25,690 bases of DNA from Apostichopus californicus (Eukaryota; Echinodermata; Holothuroidea; Aspidochirotida; Stichopodidae). A program made the translations under genes and the position numbers. The notes beneath the pieces were generated by a model, which was not told the origin of the DNA, searched no databases, and saw only the letters and a program-made list of their open reading frames with translations. Shown here piece after piece: positions 1 to 9,640 of this stretch (its first letter is position 1; every line of letters begins with the position of its first letter). The stretch lies in the NCBI GenBank assembly GCA_020650975.1, contig JAIPMN010012820.1, positions 1-25,690 on the forward strand, given 5' to 3'.

Positions 1-1850
1 TCAAAAAGCTACTGTAAGCTGCAAAATATCTGCCAAATCATAATTTCCAGTAGAAACAAAACAGAGTACCCTAAACTAAGACTGGAAATATAGAGATATG
101 AGAAAATCGTGCCAGAGGTCTTATGCTGTCACCCACGGAAGAAATTTCACTCTCTTTTAGGATGTTAATCAACTTAAAGGTCAGGGAAGCAGTCAATTGG
201 TGATGGGAATACTGGCAAACAGTAAACATAAAATATAGGTTATTTCAATAGACAACTTTTCCTTGCCTAAAGGGGAAAAAAACATGTTCATCAACTAAAA
301 CTTCACTGGTTGTAAAGTGAGTTGTAATATTGACACAGTGGCCCTAACAGGTTTTCTGATTACTTTCTCAAATGACATGCCCCGAACAAAGCAACAACCC
401 CCTTCCCCCTCCCCCCCCCGCCCTCCTGCCTGCCCCTGCTACATTTACAACTAGTCTTTTACACCATAAGTGAATTGGCAAAATAGTTTCATATTTAAAT
501 ATCTCTAAAATTTGGGAAATATTCCAGTCATTGGTTGATGGCAACACACGAAGGGAGGATTCATGATTTTCACTTTCAAAATCATAGACAATCGAGCTAA
601 GACCTCTGAATTTATATGTCCGAGATATGAGATATAAAAAACAGTTTCAACTTTGGTTGACTGTCCCCTTCAATTCACCACGATAAAGTCAGCGATGATG
701 ACCCTTGACACGGAGCTATTCTAGCCTAGGCTGACCTTTGACTCCACCCGTTAAAGCAGTTTCATGAGTTGATCTTCAATAAATATTTCAGTGCTACAGA
801 GTACTAACAGCACATAACAATACTTGTCACAAGCTTGACTGGCCATGTTTTAATTTATCAATTACCCCAATCTCTAAACGAGAAATAAAAAGATCACCAA
901 ACAATCCTTCTTTTTCTTAACCCAAAGGTTTCTAATGGGTTTCAAACAGTCAAACAGTACTCAAATATCATCCCAGTACTTTGTTTATTCTTTTTTGCAA
1001 GAAAACGGACCCTAACATCCACAGTTACATGGCATGCTAAAAGCGCTGTTTCTTAGCACTATTATCGTTGATATTCTAAGCAACGAACTTCCAATATAAC
1101 TATACAATACAACTCCAATTTACCTACACATTATAACAATTCAGATATGTATATAGCTATACATAAATACACATAATATATATATATTTATATATATACC
1201 TTTGGTTGGTTTGCATCTATCTTGGCACAGAGTGCTCTATGTTCGGTGGACAGTTCTGAGTATAGGTGAGAATAAGTTGAGACTAGTGGAACACAGTAGT
1301 TGTTACTAGTTTCACACGTTTTCACGTGTTTTCACGATCATCAGACAGCAGAGTTATATATTTATATATATGTACATCTATACATTAGGCTTTTGGGGTA
1401 TCAGTATCAATGATACAACAGCTCTTTTGTCACACTGTCAAAACATCGAGATTAGTTATGAAACTATAATGTATGTTTTATCACATAACACAGTACTCTT
1501 CGGTAATACTGCCTAACCTTTACCCATCTATGATTAAGTGTAGGTATTCATCCACTTAGGATGACCAGTATTATTGACTGTTATGTAAATGGTTATAAAA
1601 TAAAGGCATTTTGCAGCAGAAATGTCTGAAACACCTCAGGAAACGTGAAATCAGTGGTTGAATTGGATTCAGCTTTACAGTTTGGCTTTCATTTTTTATG
1701 TAAAATGCTACAATTTACATTGGGTGGTAAATTTGCACTATTTATACTGAGCCATGTAATATTTGAGTCACAGGATCCTATCTACATACAGTACAACCAT
1801 TTGGCTGCTTTATGATTAGCCAGTTAGTGATCATTCTATCAAAGACAGAC
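1..1850. other. Non-coding AT-rich stretch, probably intronic
   Basis: No reading frame of note is present on either strand. It contains a C-rich tract (398-437), TA-rich microsatellite-like stretches around 1157-1198 and 1353-1371, and three spaced copies of GTTTTCAC or TTTCAC near 1310-1336 that include a CACGTG E-box. The patch at 650-760 is more complex, but every frame is interrupted by stops. If the minus-strand gene continues to the left, this is intron DNA. Confidence 0.5.
398..437 (-). repeat. C-rich tract, G-quadruplex-capable on the minus strand
   Basis: Runs of 5, 5 and 9 or more C residues are separated by one or two bases and followed by CCC and CCCC. The minus strand therefore carries more than four closely spaced G-runs. 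This is low-complexity DNA with no coding value. Confidence 0.7.
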
Positions 1851-1860
1851 AATTTTGTGT

Positions 1861-2080
1861 CCCATCAATTTTGAATATAATATATTATACAAATAGTGAA
1901 TGGTTATGAGTGCAATAGTGCAAATATTTCATGAGTTGAAAGATGGAATGTTCCATTCAACGAGGCGCAGCCGAGTTGAATGGAACAAATTACATCTTTC
2001 AACGAATGAAATATTTGCACTATTGCACGAATGGAAACCATTCATTATTTGTTTTATACAACATATTATATTAAGATGGG
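1861..2080. mobile_element. Foldback (palindromic) MITE-like element
   Basis: The left arm begins CCCATC (1861-1866) and the right arm ends GATGGG (2075-2080). The two arms are imperfect inverted copies along nearly their whole length of about 100 bp, meeting around 1966. Matching blocks include GTGCAATAGTGCAAATATTTCAT on the left (23 bases) against its complement on the right, and GTTCCATTCAAC against GTTGAATGGAAC around a 13-base loop GAGGCGCAGCCGA. Similarity continues weakly outside as ATTTT/AAAAT. I see no convincing target duplication. Such a structure fits a foldback transposon or a hairpin-type MITE; its superfamily is unknown to me. A 95-codon frame (1900-2187) crosses both arms and is a by-product of the palindrome. 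Confidence 0.75.
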
Positions 2081-3376
2081 TAAAATGCACTCATGCAACA
2101 GATTGTTTTGAACAGACAGGTTTCTCTGCTCTCTTACCATTGAAAAAAGGCTACCAAAAAAGTATAACCCATGGTTCTATTTCATAGAGTGGAATAGAGC
2201 GGATTTTGCATGCAATCAACGAGCAATTGACCAATCAAATGACCAGAATACAATTAGGTGTTGTATAATACTGTTTAATTTGCAAACCTCTGAGGTTCAT
2301 TCCAACTATCCACAATTCCTGCAGTGATTTTGGGTACAAAACCTGGAGTAAGAGACTGTTGCCATGGACCTTACCTTTCCTTTACCAGTCTAGAATCATA
2401 CAACCAGATTTTCACAAATTCAACATAAATAAGCCATTTCTGCATTCCATTAGACACACACACGAACTGATACCTATACTAACGGCCTATATCTCTCTTT
2501 CAGTGGGGACTTGTACCCAACGATTACTTTTGGCACAGATTTTCAGCGCCTTTTGCACCACAGACTGACAAAATTAAACTTTTGGGGAGTAAACATTGAC
2601 ATGGACATAAGATTTTGTTCGTGGACACACTGCAGGTACCCTGAAGTACTACTAAATGTCAAACATGAGACTAAAAAGGCATGAGCTTTTGACTTGCTAA
2701 TGCTTATTATTCAAGACATCATAGTTTTCCAAAGCTCTTTGATATTCTATGTGCAATAGGTATATACTGTACCATGTGATGGTCTTGATTATTTGGTTAT
2801 TGGTATCTTGGTTATTTGCACATGATAATTAACCTGCAGTTTATGTATAGCAGAGACACTGCAACTGCTTGTCAAAGTATTCCCACTTTTTCAATAGGTC
2901 AACCCTTGAGATATTAACAGCAAACTAGTCACCTGCAATTCATTACTATCTGAGCCCAGATTCACATCTGGATCGTCATGGCCTCTGTCAAACATCGCTA
3001 ATGCCAAGACAACAAGACATCCTTGATTCTCTGTTACAACTCCTGTTATTAAAATGGTCAAGTTGCACAATGTGTATACTGAGTTTCTCTATTAATCAAT
3101 GGCAGTCCTGGTCAAAGCAAGTAAGAGCACAAATGCTTTTTAGGGTTTGTGTTTTCAAAATCTAATGTTACCTGCGGTGTGTTTTCAATACGAACCTGTG
3201 TATGTGTCAATGTTTATGTGTGTATATATATATTTATATATATAAATATATCTTAAATTTGTATTTCGCTAACTTTGTGAGGTAAAGTACCTCATCATAA
3301 TGATGTGTTCATACATGAGGCCATGAGCATAGGTATCAGTGTGTGTGTATTATAATGGATCAAAAAACCTTAATTT

Positions 3377-3404
3377 CCCTTCCCCTCCCCCTCCCCCCCC
3401 CCCC
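3377..3404 (-). repeat. C-rich tract
   Basis: C runs of 3, 4, 5 and 12 are interrupted by single or paired T residues. The minus strand is a G-quadruplex candidate. A second, similar tract lies about 100 bp away at 3499-3523. Confidence 0.7.
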
Positions 3405-3498
3405 TCAACAAAGTTTAAAACTCACACACAGGGGTATGCAGCCATGCATACTTCTGGGACTTGCATTCCGGAATAAAATCTGGGCAGCTCAGCATCAT

Positions 3499-3523
3499 CC
3501 CCTCCCCCTCCCTGCCCCCCTCC
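3499..3523 (-). repeat. C-rich tract
   Basis: It has the pattern CCCCTCCCCCTCCCTGCCCC with further C residues, giving four G-runs on the minus strand. It is low-complexity and non-coding. Confidence 0.6.
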
Positions 3524-3889
3524 TTCGCACCACTGGTAGACAGAATATTACAATAAATGCTAGTGTACAGTAGTTTCATGTATAACACATATGTGCTGTA
3601 GAACCTAAATAGTCAAAAATTCTTCCAACATTGTTTCAAAAGTTGCAAAATATAGCAGCAATTTTGGGCATCTTAGAAGCATCATGTTTTACCAAAGTTT
3701 CTCAAATGGAAGAGGGCAACCCCAATTCTGGTTGAGAATTGGAAATGCAGCTGTGTAATTTTCCATATGAAATGTAGCTAGCTATGTTAAAGCTTTAATT
3801 TAGTTCTAAAAAGATACATACTGTATCTACCTGTTCACAAAACAATGCATTTTTGCAGGTCAGAAATCTTTGTTTGTTCTTTGACCAAT

Positions 3890-3912
3890 CCCCACTCCCC
3901 CCACCCCACCCC
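3890..3912 (-). repeat. C-rich tract
   Basis: Runs of three to six C residues (CCCCACTCCCC, then CCACCCCACCCC) are spaced by A or AT. It is low-complexity DNA and the fourth such C-rich tract on this strand within the left 4 kb. Confidence 0.5.
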
Positions 3913-4250
3913 ATCACTCTATTAGCTCAGCATAATCCATATTTATCTTCACGTATAAAAATGCCTACTTGGTTCTGATTGCGTCAATGTTTCACATCAC
4001 CACAATGAACAAACCCTGTCAAAGTCGTACACAGAATGATTGGTTTTCAATATCACCCATTTCACAAAAGGCTCGAACTTTTCTTTACAAAATCAAAGTC
4101 GAACCTTTTCCCCCTTCACTGTGACGGCAAATCATAAAGCAGTCAAAAAGAAAAGAAAAATGATTCCTGATAGTGATAAAAAATCCATTCAACCAATTGT
4201 AAATAGCCACCATAACCAACACCACCGCAGCCAACACAAAAGCTGACTTT

Positions 4251-4277
4251 ATTTATTTACTTATTTATTTATTTATG
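4251..4277. repeat. (ATTT)n microsatellite
   Basis: Consecutive ATTT or TTTA tetramers, with one interruption (TTAC), lie about 230 bp downstream of the exon donor in the presumed intron. Confidence 0.7.
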
Positions 4278-4497
4278 AGAAATGATGAAAGATGACGACA
4301 ATCGTCCAAATATCAAAGGTGAAACGTCTTGGAAACTTGAAGAAAAAAAAAATACAAAGAGAATGAAGACACGAAGACACAAAGCAAAACAAAGGACCCT
4401 GCAAAAGGGGGGGGGAGAGAACTTTGTAATTAAAGATGAGGAGAGAGGCTGAATGGTATCCAGGAGAGATTCAAGGATGCACTCGCTAATGAGGAAA

Positions 4498-4505
4498 CCA
4501 CTTAC
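4498..4505 (-). promoter_or_regulatory. Splice donor of the MGNRRS exon
   Basis: The minus-strand sequence CAAGATG|GTAAGTGG matches the animal donor consensus at positions +1 to +6 (GTAAGT). It splits a codon after its first base (phase 1). Without splicing the frame would stop seven codons further on, after GKWFPH. Confidence 0.75.
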
Positions 4506-4855
4506 CATCTTGAATCGAGCTAATGTAAATTCTAACTACATTTGCTTTCCTTTTCATCTTCACGCCTGGCGTATGACCCAGCAACAACTTTCTAACGTCT
4601 TCGGGGAATTTAGATAAATCTGGCAACTGGGACTTGGCGATGGGCGGGGGTCGGTCGGGGGGTTCTTTCCTCGGCGAGGGGGTGTCTGCAATGGCAGGCC
4701 CGGGGTTGTTAGGGGTGGAGGGGGACTCGGACTTTGCATTGAAAGAGTGCTTATCGGTCGGTTTTGGTTTGGCAGGGACATTGCTGCCCGAATGAGAAAC
4801 CTTTCTGTTGGGGTCTTCTTCCAGTGAGGAGTGACTGCTTCGACGGTTGCCCATA
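4506..4855 (-). CDS. N-terminal coding exon of a putative myristoylated DUF4062/NACHT-type protein (partial)
   Basis: The exon is bounded on the minus strand by a pyrimidine-rich acceptor (TTTCCTATCTTTGCAG, AG at 4857-4856) and a strong donor (ATG|GTAAGTGG, GT at 4505-4504). Translation starts at the ATG at 4854-4852, one base inside the exon, and runs 116 codons plus one base (phase 1). Residues 1-6 (MGNRRS) fit the N-myristoylation rule of Gly2 with Ser6, and basic residues at 4-5 favour membrane association. Residues 20-75 are rich in Pro, Ser and Lys, with SPSTP, TPSPR and DRPPP, and are probably disordered. Residues 84-94 (PEDVRKLLLGH) look helical. Residues 98-105 are basic. Residues 106-116 (VVRIYISSIQD) resemble the first strand of DUF4062, which precedes NACHT and WD or TPR repeats in NWD1/NWD2, TEP1 and nephrocystin-3-like proteins. 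Proteins of this type act as STAND NTPases or, for nephrocystin-3, at cilia. The exon call is firm; the family rests on about 11 residues. The frame stays open upstream to 4968, but that part is AT-rich and lies beyond the acceptor, so I start at MGNRRS. No following exon was found between 1 and 4500. Confidence 0.7.
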
Positions 4856-4880
4856 CTGCAAAGATAGGAAATACTAGATT
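4856..4880 (-). promoter_or_regulatory. Splice acceptor of the MGNRRS exon
   Basis: On the minus strand the sequence reads CTAGTATTTCCTATCTTTGCAG, a polypyrimidine tract ending in CAG at 4858-4856. The ATG follows one base later, so at least one untranslated leader exon must lie at higher coordinates. The CTAGTAT just upstream is a weak branch-point candidate. Confidence 0.7.
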
Positions 4881-5639
4881 CAGAGAATATTGCATGCTGT
4901 GAGCTTGCCTTATGGTGAATGGAAATATCAACAAAAACAAAACAAAAAATAAGAAGAAAAAAAAACAAAAGAAATCAATAAATATGCAATTAATCACTTA
5001 GAGCAAACTATTACTGCTAAAATTAAAATGGAATACCCTTTTGCATATTAATTGAGACATATATTAATAATGCATAAATTCATGTTTCTAACAATTATAA
5101 TAATCACTGAAAGGAGAATAAAATGTATCACTAGCTCTGTATAACTCAATATTAACCAATAAATTTATTAAAAGAAATTGCCCTGGCTTCCAAACCCTCA
5201 ATCAATGGCCCCAAATAGAAAATGGTTTCGCCAAATCTTAATTCCTAATCCAATATTTTTAACAGACTTTTAAATATTATTTCTCTTACTTATAACAAGA
5301 AAGGCAAGGAGACAAAAAAGAAGGCGGCTTAATAGAAGGGGATAGGGAGTTGGAGGTGGGAGAGGGAGGGGGGGGGGGCAACAGTAACACAAAAGAGTAC
5401 ACATTAGCCCACTGATATACTTTTTATTTTAGTACAGTAATTGACAAAGAAAAAGTATTCTGTTTTCATATCATTTATTATTTCAGTTTATAATTATTAT
5501 GATTTAAATGCACTGTTTGGCAATTAGCCCAAGATGCAAACTAGAGATTCTCAATTAATTTACTATAAGAGCCTGAGAGGAACATCTGTTGCAGCAAATG
5601 GCCACTGAGAATCAAAATCTCACTATTTTCACTGACCCA
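4881..5639. other. AT-rich stretch upstream of the coding exon
   Basis: This is presumed intron between the MGNRRS exon and a leader exon that I could not place. It contains A-rich runs and a purine tract ending in 11 G residues (5341-5378). No coding potential is visible. Confidence 0.45.
5352..5378 (+). repeat. G-rich tract
   Basis: GGAGGTGGGAGAGGGAGGG runs into a series of 11 G residues (5368-5378). Several G-runs at one- to two-base spacing make it a plus-strand G-quadruplex candidate. Confidence 0.65.
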
Positions 5640-5750
5640 GTTAGGGCAGGTAGGGTGCAGACTTTCGGGGCCTGTATACCCGATTACTGCAAGATTGTAG
5701 GCCACTGCGGACTTCCCCCGGCCGGATCTGACCGGCAGGCTGCCTAATGA
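5640..5750. other. Small CpG/GC-rich patch with short hairpins
   Basis: This GC-rich patch sits in AT-rich surroundings. GCCGG-atctga-CCGGC (5721-5736) forms a short stem-loop, overlapped by GGCAGGCTGCC (5734-5744). I do not recognise a tRNA or other RNA gene in it. It may be part of an old mobile element that also includes the palindrome and minisatellite to its right. Confidence 0.35.
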
Positions 5751-5779
5751 AAACCTCTGCTATACAATTTGAAGCAGTT

Positions 5780-5801
5780 ATTAATTACTATAGTAATTAA
5801 T
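5780..5801. repeat. 22-bp perfect palindrome with two TAATTA sites
   Basis: The half-site ATTAATTACTA is followed directly by its exact reverse complement. Each half contains TAATTA (5782-5787 and 5794-5799), the core bound by many homeodomain proteins, in inverted arrangement. In AT-rich DNA this could be chance, and function is inference only. Confidence 0.6.
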
Positions 5802-5889
5802 CAAATATATGGGTAGACGTAATTAAGAGATGCTAGACCAATGAGAATCAGCTTCCAAACTCCACTTTCACCTAGTTATATTGGGAAGA

Positions 5890-6060
5890 AACTGATTCTG
5901 CGCAATACGTTATTCATACCTGTTCTTATACCGATTCTGCGCGTTACGTAAACTCATACCTGTTATAACAATAATGTGAATTACGTATATTCATACCTGT
6001 TCTGATACGGATTCTGCCCGATACGTTTATTGATACCTGTTATTATACGGATTCATTGTC
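5890..6060. repeat. Minisatellite, about 39-bp unit, four copies plus a partial
   Basis: The recurring pattern is GATTCTGC, then a TACGT-containing block, then ATACCTGTT, then TATAC. GATTC starts occur at 5894, 5933, 6010 and 6050, with a diverged copy near 5972, giving spacings of about 39, 39, 38 and 40 bp. Copies differ by substitutions and small indels, and several contain TACGT or TACGTA. Confidence 0.75.
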
Positions 6061-6648
6061 GTCAACAATGGCTTAAGTTAAAGGTCACCTCTGATCCCGA
6101 GGCACCACTGAGATGGATTTACATTACAAATTTAATCGCGGGGTCGGATCCTTGCTTACATTACAAATTCAACACCAGGCGCAGGTTTCAACGCCGTGGT
6201 CACGGTATAATGTCAACGAAAACTAAGAAGATCCTGCTGGTATAACAATAATTGAGGGTCACACAATGATTAAAAATTAAACTACAAATATATGACAAAA
6301 AACTAAAATCATTTGTTGGCTTCTAATTGGTGACTTATTAACCAATTTATAACTCAGTGCAGAATTTATTGTCCATCATAAAATCCAATTTAATTGACTT
6401 GTTTTTTTCAAACTACTGAACGTATACACTTATTTCATCTTTCATGCTGTGATTCTGGAATAACAAGATGAACCAATCTTGCTTTGATGTACCTTGCCAT
6501 TCTTTTAATGCAAGAGTGTGCTTCTGAAGATTGTAGCTAATTTAACAAGAACTGCTGTTAAACCTGCTGGTTGATGCTTTCCTTCACTGCTTCAATTGTA
6601 GCATGTCACATGTATCCTTACCTGACCATATAAGACAAGAACAAATTA
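6061..6648. other. Non-coding spacer between minisatellite and satellite
   Basis: A more GC-balanced part (6061-6240) contains the decamer TTACATTACA twice, about 37 bp apart. TATAACAATAAT at 6241-6252 repeats the same 12-mer at 5964-5975, which could mark an insertion or a stray minisatellite unit. The rest (6250-6648) is AT-rich with nothing identifiable. Confidence 0.4.
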
Positions 6649-8065
6649 CAGACTATAACAAAGCAGTATAGAGAAACCGCAGCGTAGTGTAAGGATATCT
6701 CACATATCTGTAGTAATCACTACCATACAGACTATAACACAGCAGTTTAGAGAAACCGCAGCGCAGTGTAAGGATATCTCAAATTGTATTAAAGCAACCA
6801 CTTCCATACAGACTATAACAAAGCAGTATAGAGAAACCGCAGCGCAGTGTAAGGATATCTCATATATCTGTAGCAATCACTACCATACAGACTGTAACAC
6901 AGTGTAAGGGTATCTCGAATCATTAGCATGAACCACTATCATACAGACTGTAACACAGCAGTATAGAGAAACCATAGCGCAGTGTTAGGATATCTCATTT
7001 ATCTATAGCAATCATTTCCACACAGACTGTAACATATATCTGTAGCAATCACTACCAAACATACTATAGCACAGTAGTATAGAGAAACCACAGTGCAGTG
7101 TTAGGATACTCATATATCTGTAGCAACCACTACCATACAGACTATAGCACAGTAGTATAGAGAAACCACAGCACAGTGAAAGGATATCTCATCTATAGCA
7201 ATCATTACCATACAGACTGTAACATATATCTGTAGCAACCACTACCAAACATACTATAACACAGCAGTATAGAGAAACCACAGTGCAGTGTTAGGATATC
7301 TCATTTATCTATAGCAATCATTACCATACAGACTATAACACAACAGTATAGAGAAACCACAGCACAGTTTAGGATATCTCATTTACCTATAGCAATCATT
7401 ACCATACAGACTGTAACATATATCTATAGCAATCATTACCATACAGACTGTAACATATATATATCTGTAGCAATCACTACCATACAGACTATAGCACAGC
7501 AGTATAGAGAAACCACAGCACAGTGTAAGGATATCTCATTTATCTATAGCAATCATTACCATACAGACTGTAACATATATCTGTAGCAATCACTACCATA
7601 CAGACTATAGCACAGCAGTATAGGGAAACCAAAGCACAGTGTAAGGATATCTCATTTATCTATAGCAATCATTACCATACAGACTGTAACATATATCTGT
7701 AGCAATCACTACCATACAGACTATAGCACAGTAGTATAGAGAAACCACAGCACAGTGTAAGGATATCTCATTTATCTATAGCAATCATTACCATACAGAC
7801 TGTAACATATATCTGTAGCAATCACTACCATACAGACTATAGCACAGCAGTATAGAGAAACCACAGCACAGTGCAAGGATATCTCATTTATCTATAGCAA
7901 TCATTACCATACAGACTGTAACATATATCTGTAGCAATCACTACCATACAGACTATAGCACAGCAGTATAGAGAAACCACAGCACAGTGTAAGGATATCT
8001 CATTTATCTATAGCAATCATTATCATACAGACTGTAACATATATCTGTAGCAATCACTACCATAC
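6649..8065. repeat. Modular tandem satellite: 79-bp and 37-bp monomers, 116-bp higher-order unit
   Basis: The long monomer (79 bp) begins CAGACTATA, contains GTATAGAGAAACC and GGATATCTC, and ends ATTACCATA or CTACCATA. The short monomer (37 bp; CAGACTGTAACATATATCTG then TAGCAATCACTACCATA) is the same unit lacking 42 internal bases. GGATAT marks fall at 6693, 6772, 6853, 6988, 7104, 7182, 7294, 7372, 7529, 7645, 7761, 7877 and 7993, with a variant GGGTAT at 6909. Spacings are 78-81 bp where long monomers adjoin, 112-116 bp where one short monomer intervenes, and 157 bp where two do. The last five copies repeat at exactly 116 bp. The array ends abruptly at CCATAC/TGCCGC. Nothing in it is coding. 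Confidence 0.95.
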
Positions 8066-9201
8066 TGCCGCAAGCAATTTTCAGGAGATTATCCTACATC
8101 GAGTTCCCTAAGATGTTTCAGAGTTCAGTCCTAACGGTTAATAGCCAGCCTGAATATGAGGAGCGATTCATCTTAAACAAACTCATTACATGGGCATATG
8201 TAATGAAACATGTCTCTAAGATTCACAGCACAACAGTCTCTGCGTATATGAATATGTTTACAAGCTTATAATATTGAACATGCTGATTCTAGGCCTTAAA
8301 TTAGTTTCTGTGATACTGCCGGAGAAGTGACGAACATATCTGTTAATAAAAAGAAGAGCTAATACTGCATTTTGTAAATGGCAGAGTTTGCATCCTGTAA
8401 GCTCAAGATTGGTAATTATCAAAGGTTAACATGGTGATAAAAAAAGTGAAAAAGTATTAAGAAATGTCTACATACACAATATAATCAAACAATTTTTATA
8501 ATGTCAATGAATTATCATGTAATCCATCTGCAAGCAGCGTAATGGGTATATAGGGCATACTGGATTTCGTGTGAGACTCGTTTCTAAAGTCATAAAGACA
8601 ATTTTCCAAAGATTTGCATAAACAGGTATGAAGCAACCACAAATTTGAGCTGGTCACTTTTGCCTGCTCCGTGTATGTCAAGACAGAAGATTGTTTTGTA
8701 GTTGGCTTTATCAAGGTCAAAAACAACTGTTGACAAAAATATCTTTACCATTAAGTTTCATTAATAAGTTTTTTTGAGTATTGATTTTTATATGATGTTA
8801 TCTAAAGCCACTCACCTGCCAATTCAAATGCCAGCACTATTTGTCTCGATATATATAAAATGACAAATTGACGTCATATTGTAAAAGAATCTTGATGTTT
8901 GCATACTACTGACTACTTGAAGTGCTACAAAATACAATTGCCTGATGTTATATGACGGTATTGATTCTAGAGGAACCAATTATCAACCACGTCATATACT
9001 ACTGCAGTTTTATAATTAGCTTCATTTCTCCCTAGATAGACAGAAACTGGCAAGAAAGTGGCAAATGAGTGACCAAATAACTTTCCAGCATATTTGGGAG
9101 AAATACTTAGTTATTGGCATGCGATGTAATAACCGATGCATGCCTACATGATATTCACATTAACATGTTACAAAAAATTTAGGTTAGGCAAGTCGTTACA
9201 G

Positions 9202-9217
9202 CCCCCCCCCCCCCCCC
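9202..9217 (-). repeat. Poly-C run of 16
   Basis: This is an uninterrupted mononucleotide run. It is likely length-variable between individuals and prone to sequencing error. Confidence 0.85.
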
Positions 9218-9620
9218 AAATCAAATTGGGCTCATACGCCTATGATACCAGTGAACCAGAGGAAACAATTCTGTCACATTCTCGATGTGAAGAAGTAGGC
9301 TGTGCGTAGATTGTGACGACATTTTCCATTAGGGGATTTTTTTATTGTGAACACTGTCATAAATCCAGCACAAACCCACAATAAAAAAAGAAAAGAAAAA
9401 AATATGTGAATTTTTTGAAAGTTTCTGGAATTTTTCTTCACTGGAAGTAAATGTTAAAACGTTAATAAAATACATTAAAATGGAGAATACTTCAACAACT
9501 CTTCTGAACTTCTGTTTTAATCATAAAATACTGTGCTGAACAATATTAACAGGATCCTGATAGGACCATTCGACTGAACTTGGGTCATAATATTTCCTCG
9601 TTACGTGGGAATAAATATTG

Positions 9621-9640
9621 GCAACTTCTCCAGAAGTTGC
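9621..9640. repeat. Short inverted repeat GCAACTTCT-CC-AGAAGTTGC
   Basis: Nine-base perfect arms surround two bases. Looser symmetry (AATATT on both sides) extends it to about 9614-9653, with a three-base insertion in the right arm. It could be a cruciform-type remnant of a MITE. No terminator or promoter role is implied. Confidence 0.5.

Larger units (their letters stand above)
2087..4497. other. Non-coding stretch with C-rich and AT-rich low-complexity DNA
   Basis: No coding exon could be recognised, including no continuation of the DUF4062 domain on the minus strand. Contents include a TA/TTTATA self-complementary stretch near 3222-3252, C-rich tracts at 3377-3404, 3499-3523 and 3890-3912, and an (ATTT)n run at 4251-4277. 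Short open frames here translate into homopolymeric or low-complexity peptides. The stretch is probably the intron that follows the MGNRRS exon. Confidence 0.5.

Noticed and set aside
4856-4968. N-terminal extension of the exon frame to an upstream ATG (MFFFLLIFCF...), looking like a signal peptide
   Set aside because: It lies beyond a good polypyrimidine/CAG acceptor, is encoded by T-rich intron-type sequence, and MGNRRS is a far better start.
4560-4997. 145-codon minus-strand frame with proline-rich C-terminus
   Set aside because: It is a different frame over the same exon and its T-rich intron, with no domain.
5640-5750. tRNA or other structured RNA gene in the GC-rich patch
   Set aside because: Hairpins are short and no cloverleaf, A box or B box could be laid out.
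6649-8065. CRISPR array
   Set aside because: The spacing is regular, but the 'spacers' are themselves near-identical repeat sequence; this is a eukaryotic satellite.
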